Shown here piece after piece: positions 13,127-26,882 of a stretch of DNA of 64,000 nucleotides; the stretch's first letter is position 1, and each line of letters opens with the position of its first letter. The DNA is from Archegozetes longisetosus (taxonomy: Eukaryota > Arthropoda > Arachnida > Sarcoptiformes > Trhypochthoniidae), in contig JAEMBT020000006.1 in NCBI GenBank assembly GCA_018873245.2, positions 5,043,855 to 5,107,854 on the forward strand, in the 5' to 3' direction. The position numbers and the translations under genes are program-made. A model generated the notes under the pieces. It had not been told where the DNA came from and searched no databases. It saw only the letters and a list, made by a program, of their open reading frames with translations.

Positions 13127-16100
13127 ATGCAAAAACTTAGTTGTTTTGTATTATTTATTATAATTAACTTAATAAATGGGACAAATTTAGTAGAAGGCGG
13201 TGAGTATTTCACACAATTAACTTATTTCATACCCAAAAAAATCTAAAATTTTAATAATTTGTTTGTCAGCAACTTTTAAGTTCGCAACTCTATCGTAACT
13301 TTAGTTAAACAAAAATTTTATTAAAAATTTGTATCACTTAATTATTATGTTTTATAGTACCTGATCCTCCGAGAGATCTATCCATAGAAGTACAGTCTGG
13401 AAAATCAGTAGAACTCGAGTGGAAGCCACCACTTCGTGGAGATGTGAACAGCTATAGAGTGACAATTGTTCCACTTTCAGAACAAGACGAGACAGGAGTC
13501 AGAAATATTGAAGTTGGAGCTAATGATGCGCTTCCCATTGCTGTCAGAGATCTAACTCCCGGCGCCTCGTATGAGGCGCAATTACATTCTGTGTTGTTGA
13601 ACAAAGCCTCGAATGTCTTTCTTTCAGCTAATTTCACGACTAAACCTAATACTCCTGGAAGATTCATAGTATGGTTCAGAAATGAGACAACTCTTTTAGT
13701 TCTTTGGCAGCCACCGTATCCGGCGGGAATTTTCGATCAGTATAGAGTCAGTATTATTCCCGAAGATGCGACACAATCAGTGCTTTATGTGGAGAAAGAG
13801 ACCGAACCTCCGGGTCCGGCACAGGCAGCTTTCTATGGTTTAGTTCCCGGAAGAGCCTATAATATAAGTGTTCAGACTGTAAGTCAGTCACAGATAAGCG
13901 ATCCGACGGAAGCTCAATACCGAACAGTGCCATTACCACCAACTAATGTAACATTTGATCGAAACACAGTTTCTTCATATTCGTTTGATGTCCAATGGGG
14001 TCCACCGAAGAGTTTGAGTGAATTCGATAGATATCAGGTCTCGTTAGGGGTTCGACATGCGTTGCCTAAAATTGTGTCTAAAGATGAGGCTAGAGTTGCA
14101 CACTTCTCAGAAGACTTAGAGCCAGGAAAAACTTATGAAGTTGTGGTTAAGTCTGTGTCAGGAAATGTGGCCTCATGGCCAGTCACTGGAAACATCACTA
14201 CAAGACCTTTGCCTGTAATTGATTTGAAATCAAGACCTGGGAAAGTGTCCGATATTTATCTTGAGTGGACGGCCAATAATGAGAGCACTCAAGACTCATA
14301 TATGGTTACGTATCATGAATTGGAAGCATTCAATTCTGATGGATCTGTCCAAGTGGTGAAAGACACTCATTTGCATCTAAGTAATCTGTTAGCGGGTCGT
14401 AACTACTCCATAGCAGTGGTCGCCATCTCTAAGAATGTCTACAGCGAGAACACTGTTGTCTATCAGCCAACAAGACCTGCTTCGCCAGTGATCGGAGTTT
14501 TGGAACCGATATCTGGACGCACTTTGAACGTTTCGTGGAAATGGGATGTCACCTCAAAACAGGATTCTTATAAAATAGTTTGGACTCGAAATGATACTAA
14601 AGAAAAGAAAGATATGATAATTAAGAATAATTGGTTGGTTTTGGATGATCTCTTCCCTGGAGCTGGTTATGAGATATCGGTTTCAGCCATCAGCTATGGC
14701 CTCATGAGTGATCCTCACTCTTACTTCCAGACAGTACTTCCACAACCGCCTGAAGATTTACGTATTGCAAAACATACCAATACGACAATGCATTTGACGT
14801 GGAGCCCTCCCGTTCAATCACTTGTTGACCATTATGTCGTTCGCTATCGACCGTTCGGACAAACAGTTTGGAGGGAATTAAGTGCTGTTAATTCGACTTC
14901 AATTGAGATAAAGGAATTGACAGCTGGTGAACGATATGTGGCTCGAGTGGCCAGTGTTAGCAATAAAGCTGAAAGTCCTGATGTGAGAGAAGTTGAACAA
15001 ACTATGTTCCCCAACCCTATCATTGATGTTAAGCATACTCTCGATTCACATAATATCTCATTTCAATGGTCTGTACCTCAAGGAAGAATCGATTATTACA
15101 ATATTGTTTACAATACTGTTAGAGATGCGACAAAACAGGAATCTAAACAAATCAATTCATCGAATGATACAAAAGAAGGAGAAGTGATGAGTGTTTTGAT
15201 TGACTCGTTAAAGCCAGGCGAACAGTATTCGTTCAGATTTTATGTTGTCAGTCATAACTTAAGAAGTGAAGGAATTGGTCTTCAGTTAAGAACAAGTGAG
15301 TTACTCATAAAGTTTCGAATCGATTTTTCCTTCAATTTTTTTCTTAAACTTTTTTAGTGCCAGTAATCGATTCCGTGATAAATGTTGTGATCGACGAACA
15401 CGAAACCAAAACTTTGGGTATTAAATACACTCCAACTCCAACTCGAAATGTGGTTTTCGATAGATATCGCTTCCAACTAAGTGGAACTAATATTCCAGCT
15501 CAAGAAAAGCTATACAACGATACCAATAGACTGGTCATATTCGATAACTTGGTTCCAGGACGTCTTTACAATTTAAGCATATGGACGGTGAGCGGCAACA
15601 CGTATTCAATACCAATTCAACGTCAGGCCAGAATATATCCTGAGCCTATTCGCTCAATAAATGCATTATCAGTGACTGACAGTCAGATAACCCTTGCATG
15701 GGAAGTGCCTTATGGTGACAAAGATGGATATGAAGTTCAATATCTTGATCCACATGAAAAGACTCTTGTGGTGAATGTGACTTTTTCTGAAAAAATAGAT
15801 TATTTAGATCTGAAGCCGCACAATAACTATACATTCGTTGTGACCACACTCTCGGGTTACGGCTCATCAACAATGCTCCGAAGTTCTCCTGTATCTCAAA
15901 CATTCTTAACTCTAGAATCAGTTCCCGGAAAAGTGGCTTATTTTCAGTCAGTAGACGTGAAACCAAATGAAGTGACACTTCAGTGGTCATTACCAGCATC
16001 TGAAATGAATGGAATCTTGACTGGCTATAAGATTAGTTACTATATTAAAGGAAATCCAGTTATGAAACACCAACTGTTTGAGCCAACTGATACTCAAGGA

Positions 16101-19047
16101 ACTATCTATAACTTAATACCAGGAAAGTTGTATGTCTTTCAAATACAAGCGCACACCAAAGTGGGTCCGGGACACAAGGCCTTATGGGAGGAAACGATGC
16201 CCATTTGGTCAGCTCCACCCCCGGCCGATAATGTTTTCCCAACAGAAGTGGCTCACACTTCGACTACTATTAGGGTTAGGTTTAGAAAGAATTACTTTTC
16301 CAATATGTACGGACCCGTCTTCGCCTATACTATTATTGTGGCTGAAGATGATTCGATTAACACTAATCTATTAGATCTTCCATCTTGGAATGATGTGCAG
16401 GAATACTCTGTTTGGCCACCATATCAGACAACTGAACCATTCTATCCGTTCAACTCAACTATTATTGAAGATTTCACTATAGGCTCAGAAGATTGCAGTT
16501 CAAATGTTGGTTACAAGTACTGCAACGGACCACTAAAGCCTGGGTCAACTTATAAGATCAAAATCAGGGCTTTTACAACACCAGAAAAGTTTACAGATAC
16601 TGTCTATTCTTATGCCATATCAACAGATCCTGACAACACAGCCCTATATATCGGTGTTTTCTTACCATTAATTTTATTACTGTTGTTAGCAATTATAATA
16701 GTATTTCTAAAGCATCGAAGACTCGGGCCATTCAGTGGAGCCAAAAAAGCGAGTAATACTCATCACACAGGAAAAGACGACGCACTTTCGATAGCAGAAA
16801 GTGAATTAATCACAAGCAGACCCATCAAACTGAAAGACTTCGCCGATCACTTCCGCATCATGTCAGCTGATTCTGATTTCCGTTTCTCCGAAGAGTTTGA
16901 ACTTCTTAAGCATATCGGTCGTGATAAGCCCTGCAATGCAGCAGATCTTCCCGTTAATAGACCTAAGAATAGATTTACAAATATTCTTCCGTACGATCAC
17001 TCGAGAGTCAAACTATTACCTACTGATGATGAGGATGGATCTGATTTCATTAATGCCAATTACATTCCGGGTTTTAATTCACCACGGGAATTCATTGTAA
17101 CTCAAGGCCCGCTTCATAGCACTCGAGATGACTTTTGGCGTATGGTTTGGGAACAGAATTCGAGAGCTATTGTTATGCTCACGCGTTGTATTGAGAAGGG
17201 AAGAGAAAAATGTGATCATTACTGGCCTTATGACACACAACCAGTGTTTTATGGTGATATTCAGGTCACTATTTTGAATGAATCACAATATCCCGATTGG
17301 ACTATATCTGAGCTTAAAGTAATGCGAGTAAGTATTTCAAAGTTCCCTAACTTTTAATAAGTTTTCAATAGTGTATTTCAATGTTAACTGATTTTTGATT
17401 TATAGGGAGATCAGTCGCGAATCGTTCGTCATTTTCACTTCACGACATGGCCTGACTTTGGAGTTCCCGAGCCTCCCAAAACTTTGGTTAAGTTTGTGCG
17501 GGCTTTTAGAGAACGGTGTTCTCCAGATAGTAATAAACCGATTACAGTCCATTGTTCAGCCGGAGTCGGGCGTTCGGGAACCTTTATAGCTTTAGATCGA
17601 ATTTTGCAAAGAATACATAAATACGATTCGGTCGATATTTTTGGTATTGTTTATGAAATGCGTAAAGAAAGAGTTTGGATGGTTCAGAACGAAGTGAGTT
17701 TGCAATCACTTTATTTTGCTTTACTGTGCTTTACGACCTGTATTATTGTAACTCATGACGCACAACTCTGTTTTATATTGTTACTTAATGTGCAATGTTT
17801 GGACAGGTTAGGTTAGATCACATATTTACTTATTTCTATAGTAGTTTCACTCAATTTAGGTAAATAGCATGAGTGAAAGCAATGCGGATTTTGGAGCATA
17901 GTTAACCGATTTATTTCATTAAACTAGTCACACACCTGACAAAACACTTTTCAACTAATATTGTTATAATTGACACACTATAGCAGTGGTTTTTGACGTT
18001 GTAGATCACAAGTTACAATTACCGAATGAGTTGACTTTGTTTCAAATTGAATATCATTCACAACACATCGATTGTGAAATTCATACAAAAATTACTTAAA
18101 TTTAAAGATTAAAAAATAATCAAATTTTGATTTACAGCAACAATACATTTGTATACACGAATGTCTTCTTTGCGTACTAGAAGGTAAAGAAGATCTGATG
18201 GATTCTCCCAGACTTGAAATGCACGACAATCAAGGATTTGAAGGTAAAAATTGTAGTTTCAAATTTTCTAAGCCAATTAATATTGAAATTAATCCAAATA
18301 CTTTTGGATTTACAGAAAATATGCCGAAAGAATAATATCTTATAAAACTAATATTTATAACTAATATTGACCCAAAGCTCGTATTGCACTTCTCATTAAA
18401 CTCTTTGTTGAATAACAAAAAGAACTAAAATGTCAAACATTTGTGTCATGATGTGCAACATTTTTAGAGCTTAACTAAGTTTGCAAACAATTTGATAAAA
18501 GCTCGCGTTAAGCATATACCAAACAAATGAAAAGCGAGTGTTTTCGTCACTAATAGATAGTTATTAATCATAGCTATGAACCCATGAATTATGATTTATT
18601 AACTAAACTGTGTTTTGAGCTAAATAACTTTCAAATCACAAACCAATCACACAATAAGGACGGTCTGACTGACAGATTGGGCGAATAGATCCATAAGTTT
18701 GAAGACATTGCCACAAATATGAGCTCTAAATGTAATTGAAATCTAGTTTAAACTTTAGAAATTAGTTCTGTCAATGAATATTATAATTACGATATGTCTA
18801 GTCTTCAAAATGATTCGACCTTAGGTTGGATTAACTTCATTTCAAACAATGGGTCAAAATAGACTAAAATTAAAAATGAATTAGTTTTAAGTTAAATAAG
18901 TTGCACTTCATTCTAAATTTGAATGTATTTATGATATTCATTAATATTGAGTGGCATTTCATTTATTTGTGCGAAACTTTCAAAAATGTGTACATTTTGT
19001 TTCTGATTTTTTCAGATGACGAGGGGATCGCTGAATCCGGAATTTAG
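13127..19047 (+). CDS. Ptp10D: Receptor tyrosine phosphatase, Ptp10D/Ptp4E type
   Basis: A type I membrane phosphatase; fly Ptp10D acts in axon guidance and tracheal tube control. Exons 13127-13199, 13358-15295, 15358-17327, 17406-17693, 18138-18243 and 19016-19047 join in consistent phases to 1,468 residues. A short hydrophobic signal peptide is followed by about 11 fibronectin type III domains, the last membrane-proximal one atypical, then a transmembrane helix near residues 1100-1121 ([19 protein letters not shown]). One cytoplasmic PTP domain follows: [10 protein letters not shown] entry, [18 protein letters not shown] loop with Asp1344, and [10 protein letters not shown] with catalytic Cys1377. 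The domain reads like the fly protein with no missing catalytic residue. The tail is short and ends [10 protein letters not shown]. An alternative last exon at 18316-18335 would end ENMPKE. The start is chosen because it opens the signal-peptide exon with A at -3. AATAAA is at 19634. Confidence 0.93.
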
Positions 19048-20064
19048 TCGATTTCTCAATTGTTAACGCGATTGTTGTACATTAATTTAAAATGTTATTA
19101 ATTTTATGGTTGATTTTGAAATGTACTTAAATTTAATGTAAGTATTAATGAGAGATCACAACTCAGAGAAAAGTTTAACAAACTTTTTCAGTCAATCCAA
19201 ATGAGGGATAAGTGTGAAAACTTTTCTCAACCAACGAAAGAACAAATATTTTGAACTTTTGTAAACTTTAATCTTATATTTTATTACTGTTTTTAACGTC
19301 AACTTTAATACGAGTTATATTTATTACATTTTACTATTAGTTATTACGACTTCTTTAGTGCTATTGAGTTGAAAATAATGTTGATTTTAGTGACTATTTG
19401 TTAGACATTTAAACTCTGTTTAGATTCTGTTATTTATAAATTTGATCAATCATTTGATTATGAATGAAAATGTTCAGAGTCACAACTGAACAATGGCCTC
19501 AATTTAATTACAAATATAATGTAATTGACCTTTACTACTAAGTAATTAACTAAAGTTTGCAAACATTGCCGGCAGTACTTTCAACAAATGGGTACTTCAG
19601 CAACACTTTAATCTGAAGTAGATCTGAACCTGAAATAAAAGTACTTTTATTTTTATACACTTTTGATGATAGGAACAAATTCAAGTTGTGGTATATTTGT
19701 ATTGTCTTCCTTTCGATCAAATTTTGCAAATAATATAGTTGTGTAACTATTTTGTAATAATTGAAGCAAATGTTACTAAACTATCATTTCAACATTTAAT
19801 CAATACTTAACACAAATACAAATTCAATTATTTTATTAACAAAATATATTTTTATAAAAATTGAATCGATGAGAAGAAAATGAATTACAATTAATCTAAT
19901 AATTGTATTGATAACTAATACAACGACTGATATGTTTGCCAAATAATAATTCGCTAATTTATTCATTTCTATTCACTTTTGTAAAAATAAACTCAAATAA
20001 ATGATTAAATTCTTTCATTTTCATTAAATAAGTCAATAAAGTGATCGTTTAGTCGAAATGAATG
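19048..20064. other. 3' flank between convergent Ptp10D and SMCHD1 genes
   Basis: About 1 kb holding the 3' UTRs of two convergent genes. AATAAA at 19634-19639 suits the plus-strand gene, and TTTATT at 19958-19963 (AATAAA on the minus strand) suits SMCHD1. I see no other gene. Confidence 0.5.
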
Positions 20065-23000
20065 TCAAACACGAGCTCTTTTAGAGTTGGGCTCAGAATC
20101 AGATGAGCATTTTGAATGAGAGCGTCTGTTAATTCTTTGGTTATTGTTAGAGCTGCTCTTCTCGTGTGTCCCATCGCTGCGATTTGGTTCTGAGGACAAC
20201 AATCTTTTGAACTCAAATTCAGAAAAACTTATCTCATGGTCGACTTCTTCCAAGTCTTTTTCAATTTGACTTTTGGTAATTTCATAATCTTTGGTCAAAC
20301 TTTCTAGCGATTTCAGTTCTTGTTGAGTCTGTTTTACAGCTCTTGACAACTGTTCCAATAATTCAATTATTTTTGATGAATTGAAGAGCTCTTTATTTGG
20401 TGGCGATTGGAAAGCTACTGAATTGAAGTTATCTATGGGAGCAGTTCTGTCGATAATTCCGTTTTCATATAATATATAACCACTTCTGGTCAAAATGGTT
20501 GGACATCTATCAGGCCTAAACTTTTTTGGTAGGCCTTCGCATCTTTAATCGTATCCATAATTAAAGTATTTTTCAAAAGAGATCCAAAAACTTTTTTTGT
20601 TTCGTCTTCAAAGTCTTCAAATTCTAATCTATTCCGAGCATAACCGACATTATAACAGACATCAAACTTATTTTCATGAGGAAGTCTATCAAACCATTGC
20701 TTCGGAAGATCTCCATCTCTGATTTGATCCAAAGGATAAGTCATATTCATCTCTTCATTGTTCTCGTTCATAATCTTTTCGGCCTCTTCTGAAGTTCTCG
20801 TGACAATACACTTCATATAATCTTTTAAGAACCACGATATAATTAGAGCCGTCTCATTGTCTTCGATTGACGCCAAGTGACCTATTCTTCCAACAAGTCC
20901 ATCTCTTTTCGGTGCAACCGACAAATTAAGGCCACGAATCGTACGATCGATTCCCTCATTTCTATTTGAATTTGTTTACTCTTATATTGATCTATTTCCC
21001 AATTAATACTTTGTTCAGTCTTTAAATGGCTTTGTTCTCCCAATTTTTTCAACTCATCTCTCAAATGAGTTTCTTTGAGAATACATGAATTATAGCTCTT
21101 CGTTTGACTTTCCTTATTTGTTTGACACTCTTCTAGCCGTTTACTGAGTGTTTGCCTTCTCTGTCGACCACTATTAATACTGATTTGTATTTCGTTTAGT
21201 TGTGTTTGTTTTTTAGGATCGTCACAAAACAATATTCTCAACTCAAACGGTTTTAATTTTACTCGACTATCATTAAGAAGTGCAAACAATCCGATAGAGT
21301 AATATCCAGAATCCTTTGCTCGAGTACCAGTTTTTAATTTCAGCTCATTGATTACAGCTTTTCCTCGATTAATCCAAAAATTGCTACTTTTTTTAGAGTA
21401 ACATCCTTCGAGCTCTGGTATTTCCTCTTTATTATCACTAAAATTTGATAAAAAATTGATCAAAGAGATAATCAATGAAATAAAACATGAATTCATACTT
21501 TAAAACACATGCTCTCAAAGTCCCGGAATAGATCAGATTCCTCTCTAATTGTTGTTCAGAAATGTTCTCATAAATCGGAACATCATTGCTATCAACCAAA
21601 TCGAGTAAAAGCGGAGACTTTCTATCAACTATTGTCCTGCTATTCTCGGTATTTGACACTATAATCGGATCATTCGGTGGTTTTGATTTCAGCAATATTT
21701 TAGTCGGCAGTCCAGGAATTATGTTAATCTCTTCCTTATAGAAGGTTTCGATGGTTTTTAAATCATAAACAATCTTAATTTTATATCTATCAGGATATGG
21801 GGCCATATCTGGTTTGAAATAAAAGATACCGTTTTGGACACGGGTTGGACAAAATTCTTGTGAGTCTTGATTGTTGTTAAGCAAATGCATTGAAATCTTG
21901 TCTTTATCTACATTTCTAATTATAGTGTCGTCTTCAGCTAAAACTGTCACCACAATTGTTGGCATACCTGAAGTATGTGTAATAACTTTAAGACTTCCCA
22001 AGTGAGTGATCGACAACCTTGCTGGACTTTTACTATCGCAAGGAATGTGCAGCCAATAAGGGGTCGATTTGATTAATTTTCGCCCATCAGTCACTTCAGC
22101 AATAATTTTAGTGAACCCATAGCAACAAGTTTGACATGGAGTTAAATCTCGTGATATTTCGTTAGGTATCGAACACTTTGTCGGACACCTTCCGTTAGGT
22201 TTCATTTTAATGATTCCCGAAAAAGTTGTCACTCCTCCAGAGTCTAGATCTGAAGTCAATTCAGGGTCTAGAAAGTCTTTCCCAAGTACTAATTTAGCTT
22301 TTAATCTACTGTCATGGATAGGATTGCTATAGTCATCGTAGAGTCGCGTTTGTATTTGTAAGCAATTATTGTTAGCGACAACAATAACTCCATCATATTT
22401 GGTGTCATTGAACCATTTCAGATATTTAGGGATTCCATTGACAACGGTTATAAGAATATAACTGAATAAAACTTTTTCAAATCCATCGATATTAAACGAA
22501 AGCTCAGTTTTTCCAAGAACTGAATCTTCAGAACTATTGTTCAGATTTGGAACTAGTTTAATGCCATTTATCACAAACGATCCCTCATTTGCCTTTCTGG
22601 CAATTGATTTCCTGATAAAAGTTTGATCGACTTTAAGACACTGTGAATTAGGTCTAATCACAATTCGATTCATTACATCATTTGAACGAATGATGTTATT
22701 ATATCTGTCTAAAACAGTGACAAATATCTTATCGGTGACCACTTCTCCCAATGGAAAGACTAGTTTCTTATCCAAGCTATTAATTGTTAAGCGATTTGGT
22801 TGATCGGGAATCACCTGTATACTGAAATATAGTTCTAAATTTCTGTCACTTTCTGGTGGCCTCCACTTAATAGAATATAATCTTTTGTCTTGAGTAGAAG
22901 TTGCAATTTCTATATCTGGAAGTGCTCCGTCTTTAACATAAAGTCTCGGATTGTCTGTCCACGAAATAATCAGAACCGATGCATTCAAATCAGGTAAAAC

Positions 23001-26000
23001 TATTTGAGTTCCATCACAATCGTACGCTTTAAAGAAAATTCCTGTCAATGTACTACCGGCTAGAAACTCAAGTCTACTTTGATGCACAATTTCGATTGTT
23101 TCTGACTCCCCTTCATTTGTTTTGGTGTAAAATAATTTCATAACCGATGGCTTCAAATTTTTATTGACGATCGTTTGTCGCTCTAACGAAACTTTTGGGT
23201 CACTTTTCAGGTAAAATTTTGCGACAGTGGATCTACAACTTTGTAAGTTTTCCTCAGAATCTGACAAAAATTATTAATCAAAAAATAATTCAATTTTTAT
23301 TATTCATTTACCACTTATCATGATTTCATCTTTTAAGATAAGACATCTCCGATTGTCAGCCATTCCTTCACTCAAATGATATTCACGACTAACTGCATAT
23401 TTTTGACCATTCTCTTTGATTCGATAGAATTTACAGCAAACCTGATATGGAGAACGTCTTGAAAACGTGACATCATTTTCTCCTTTATCGTAAACCGAAG
23501 CCCCAAAATAAGGAACACATCCATTAGTTAACTCGATTTGCTCCTCAGGATTGACTATCAAACTGTAGGGAGGCCCTGGTTTCAAAACAACAGACAATTC
23601 GTGTTTCTTTCCAAGAGATGGTATGTAAATTTCAAGTATTACTTCCTGAAAATAGTAGTTTTAAGATTTTTCTAAAGTTTTCAGATCTAAATCAGACGCA
23701 CATCTGAGACAAAATTGATTTTACCCAAAATTGAAACATTTCTAATAATACATCGGTTATTGATCAAATCTACACTTTCATAACTAACTTCAAATCCACT
23801 GAAACAGAAAACAATTTGAAATTGACAGCTTTAAAGCATTTGTTCTTAACAAATAATTATTACTCTATTCTGAGAATCGGTGGATCTGTCAGTGGCTTCG
23901 CTTCATTGTCAAATTCATCGAGAAATTGAAGCGTCAGATCAAAAGATACTCCGATTAAAGCTGTCACCTTATCTTCACAGATCGTAAAACGTTTTGGCGG
24001 ACCTGCTGCTACAGTGAAATTGATCGGTTGTGCAGACGGCAACGGCCTTTTATTTGGAAATTCGCTCAACGCTTCTCTTCCATCATCACTTTTAATGATC
24101 GCAACTAATTTCAGTACATAAGAGCCCTTCTTTCTGATTCCTTCGTCTGGAAATAAACAAAAACTTTGTTTGAAATCCAGTTGTAAAAAATTAAATAATA
24201 AGAATACTATGTCTTTTAAACCAATAGTTCCACAGTTTAGTCCATTTACTGATTGGATATTCGACTTCAACAACTGTCTCATTGTCCGCTATTAATAGAA
24301 AATTTCAAATCAAAATTCGAGTAAATTTCAAACAAATAAAATCAAAAATATAAACAAACATTCTTTCCTCAAGATCTTCAACTGAAGCCTCAAATCTTTA
24401 GTTCCGATCTTATAAGGAATTTTGCCCAAAAGATTGACTCCATTTGAGTTCTGAACAAAAGCTTGAATGTCGCCAATGGGTTGACCGGCAGGTATTTCGT
24501 CGCCTTCTCTTATCGGCAATTCTCGCGGAAATTTAATCAATATTTTGTTGGGTAATTTATCTAAACACTTTTCTAATTCTTCCTCAATCTCTTGTTCTGT
24601 TATATCAGTATTTACTTGAAAGAAGGCACAAATCTTTTTCGAATCATTTTCTGTTCCATATATTTCTGCAGGTAATTCAGATATCTCTACAAAACCAGGC
24701 GATCCGTCGTAAGTACCAATATCTTTGCTAATTTTTAAGGGGACCAGAAATCTTTCGATAGCCCCAATCAGATTCGAAGGTCTGGTCTCCTTAGTCTTAA
24801 TTTTGTCGCCTTTTTTCCATTTTTTGCCTTTCCACTCTATTTGATTGAAAATAGTGAAAGTATCGGTTCGCGTCAATTTTCTCAAACTGGGAATAGATGT
24901 TCGAGTCACATATCCTTCACGTGTGAAACAAATACAAAATATATCAACTAATCAATAAAGTTTTGAATTATAAAAATGTTTGAACCTTGTAAACTGGAAT
25001 ATTTGACTTGTTTATCATATTTGGTATGACATTCAGTAATCCATTTGACAAATTCCTGCGTAAAATTTCCTCTCAATTGATGTCGACCACCATTTTCGGG
25101 ATAGACTTTGAAAAACGAGACTTTGTTGTTCTGCGCCATCAATTGGCTCAAGTCTGTGAAAGTTTGTTTATTTTGTGTAACAATATAACTATGATTAGTA
25201 AAGAGAGCACCAGAAAGTCGATTAAAGCATTCCTCTATATTCTTATTCAACTTATGGTTGTATTTATTCCAATCGAAATCAATTCTGGTTCCAGGAATGA
25301 GTCTTCCATGCCAAAAACATTCAAACACTTCTCTGTCTTTATGCTTGAAGGGCTCACTTCTTCTAAACTCTTCGTCATCTTCTAAATTCAGTTCACTGGT
25401 ATCTGTTCCTCGAGAGCTAATAGAAGTTGTTTCGCACAAATCGTCATTTGTTAAAAGCCTTGGAAGCGATTCGTGATCGTGTAGATACGGATGATATCGA
25501 ATAACTCCTTCAATATTCGACTTGTCTTCATGTACTACATCGAACTCGAAAGTCGCAGCAGCAGAACGAATTAATTGTGTCTCATAGTCGTCATCGATAT
25601 GACGCGGGTTAATAGAACTTCTTTCATGTGTGGTTACAGCTCCACCAGATTTCGATACGTTATAGATCTTGATTAAAATCTTCAACTGATCCAATTCTGG
25701 CGGTAGTGTTTCTGCTGATAAAGTGTTTCCTTTAGGACCGTGAAGATAGTAGTGATAAATACGAGACAAGTTTTTGGTCCAATCGGCAGAAGAATCGGTG
25801 CCTTTTCTGAAGTGACTCAGATTTATATTTATTATATTTTTAATAAAACAACACGAGAAACTGTCGTAAGTCTGTTCCATCTCTTTTATAACTTGATTTT
25901 CGATATAATTAGCAGAAGTCAAGTCTTGAGGTAATATTCGTTCGACTCCAATAGATCTGAGAGTCTGTTCAACTTTATAGACATCATCAGGACTTGTGTG

Positions 26001-26882
26001 CACTTTTGAATCAAATTCTTCTTTCGAAAGAGTTAGTTCGCAGATATCTATATTATCTTTGATTTTGGAAACCATTGTTATCTTTTCCCCGATATTAAAA
26101 ACAGCTTGTTTACCACCAGCACCGAAATAGTTGATTGCGCTATCGAGATATCGAGGATAATACGCATCGTTTACACCATACCGAGTGGTCGGTGATGGAG
26201 TCGAAGATGGCTGCCTTAGTGGCGAACTTGCAGAACTAAACGAAAGATAGCCTGAATCCAATGTCGAAGGAGATGGTGTGCTTTTAGTCAATGATTCAGA
26301 ATTTGCAACAAATCTATGTTTTCTGACAAACTTTGAATTTTTGAATTTTGCCCATTCAGTCAAACCAAAGAATTCCATTCCATGTCCATTATCTAAAATA
26401 CAAAGCATCGAATTGTTTCCATCGTCATAAAATCGGATTTCAATTAGACGTAGGCCATCGTTGTCCTTAGTGGCAGCCAATGAGTTATCAATCAATTCAG
26501 CGATCGATATGACAACTGAATCGATACCACACGAAGAATAGTATTCATACATTCCTGATTTGGTGATAGTGTCCGGATGTGGAGCGATATTGACACTAGA
26601 CTTGACTTCTTGATCCAGCGGTTGGTTTTGGTTCAATAGTATTAGAACCAAATCGCCAGGTCTTAAATCATTGAGATTATCATCACATAATAGCACTCTG
26701 TTAGGCATACAAAGTACAAATTGTTCGGTTTTGATCTCCTCTTTCACAGCACACCGAATATCAACGATATTTTTGACATCTCTCACATCAAAATGGAATT
26801 CTTGAACGGAACAACTATTCAATCGATTGGTTCTCAAGTCTCTAAAAGTCACTCTTTTCTTTTGTCTTTCTTGTGATGACAT
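20065..26882 (-). CDS. SMCHD1: SMCHD1: GHKL ATPase with C-terminal SMC hinge
   Basis: A non-canonical SMC protein; in mammals it acts in chromatin silencing. Minus-strand exons: 26882-24986, 24914-24360, 24288-24208, 24146-23864, 23798-23702, 23645-23312, 23260-21499, 21437-20065, phases consistent to the last exon, about 2,125 residues (human about 2,000). A ubiquitin-like N-terminus (about 10-85) precedes the GHKL ATPase: AELIDNSLAAT with Glu129 and Asn133, LDNGHGM at 163-169, and GAGGKQAVF near 254. A Ser/Thr/Pro-rich insert occupies about 195-235. Ig-like transducer and middle regions follow. The C-terminus is an SMC hinge (RDGLVGRIGHL, HLASIED, CPTILTRSG) and a coiled coil with a basic end. 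Two single-base shifts interrupt exon 8: near 20945-20957, just before RTIRGLNL, and at a T6 run at 20522-20527, where one extra base restores homology. Apart from these shifts I see no decay. Confidence 0.9.

Noticed and set aside
25008-25934. Plus-strand open frames of 64-125 codons
   Set aside because: They lie antisense to well-conserved SMCHD1 coding sequence and have no recognisable motif.
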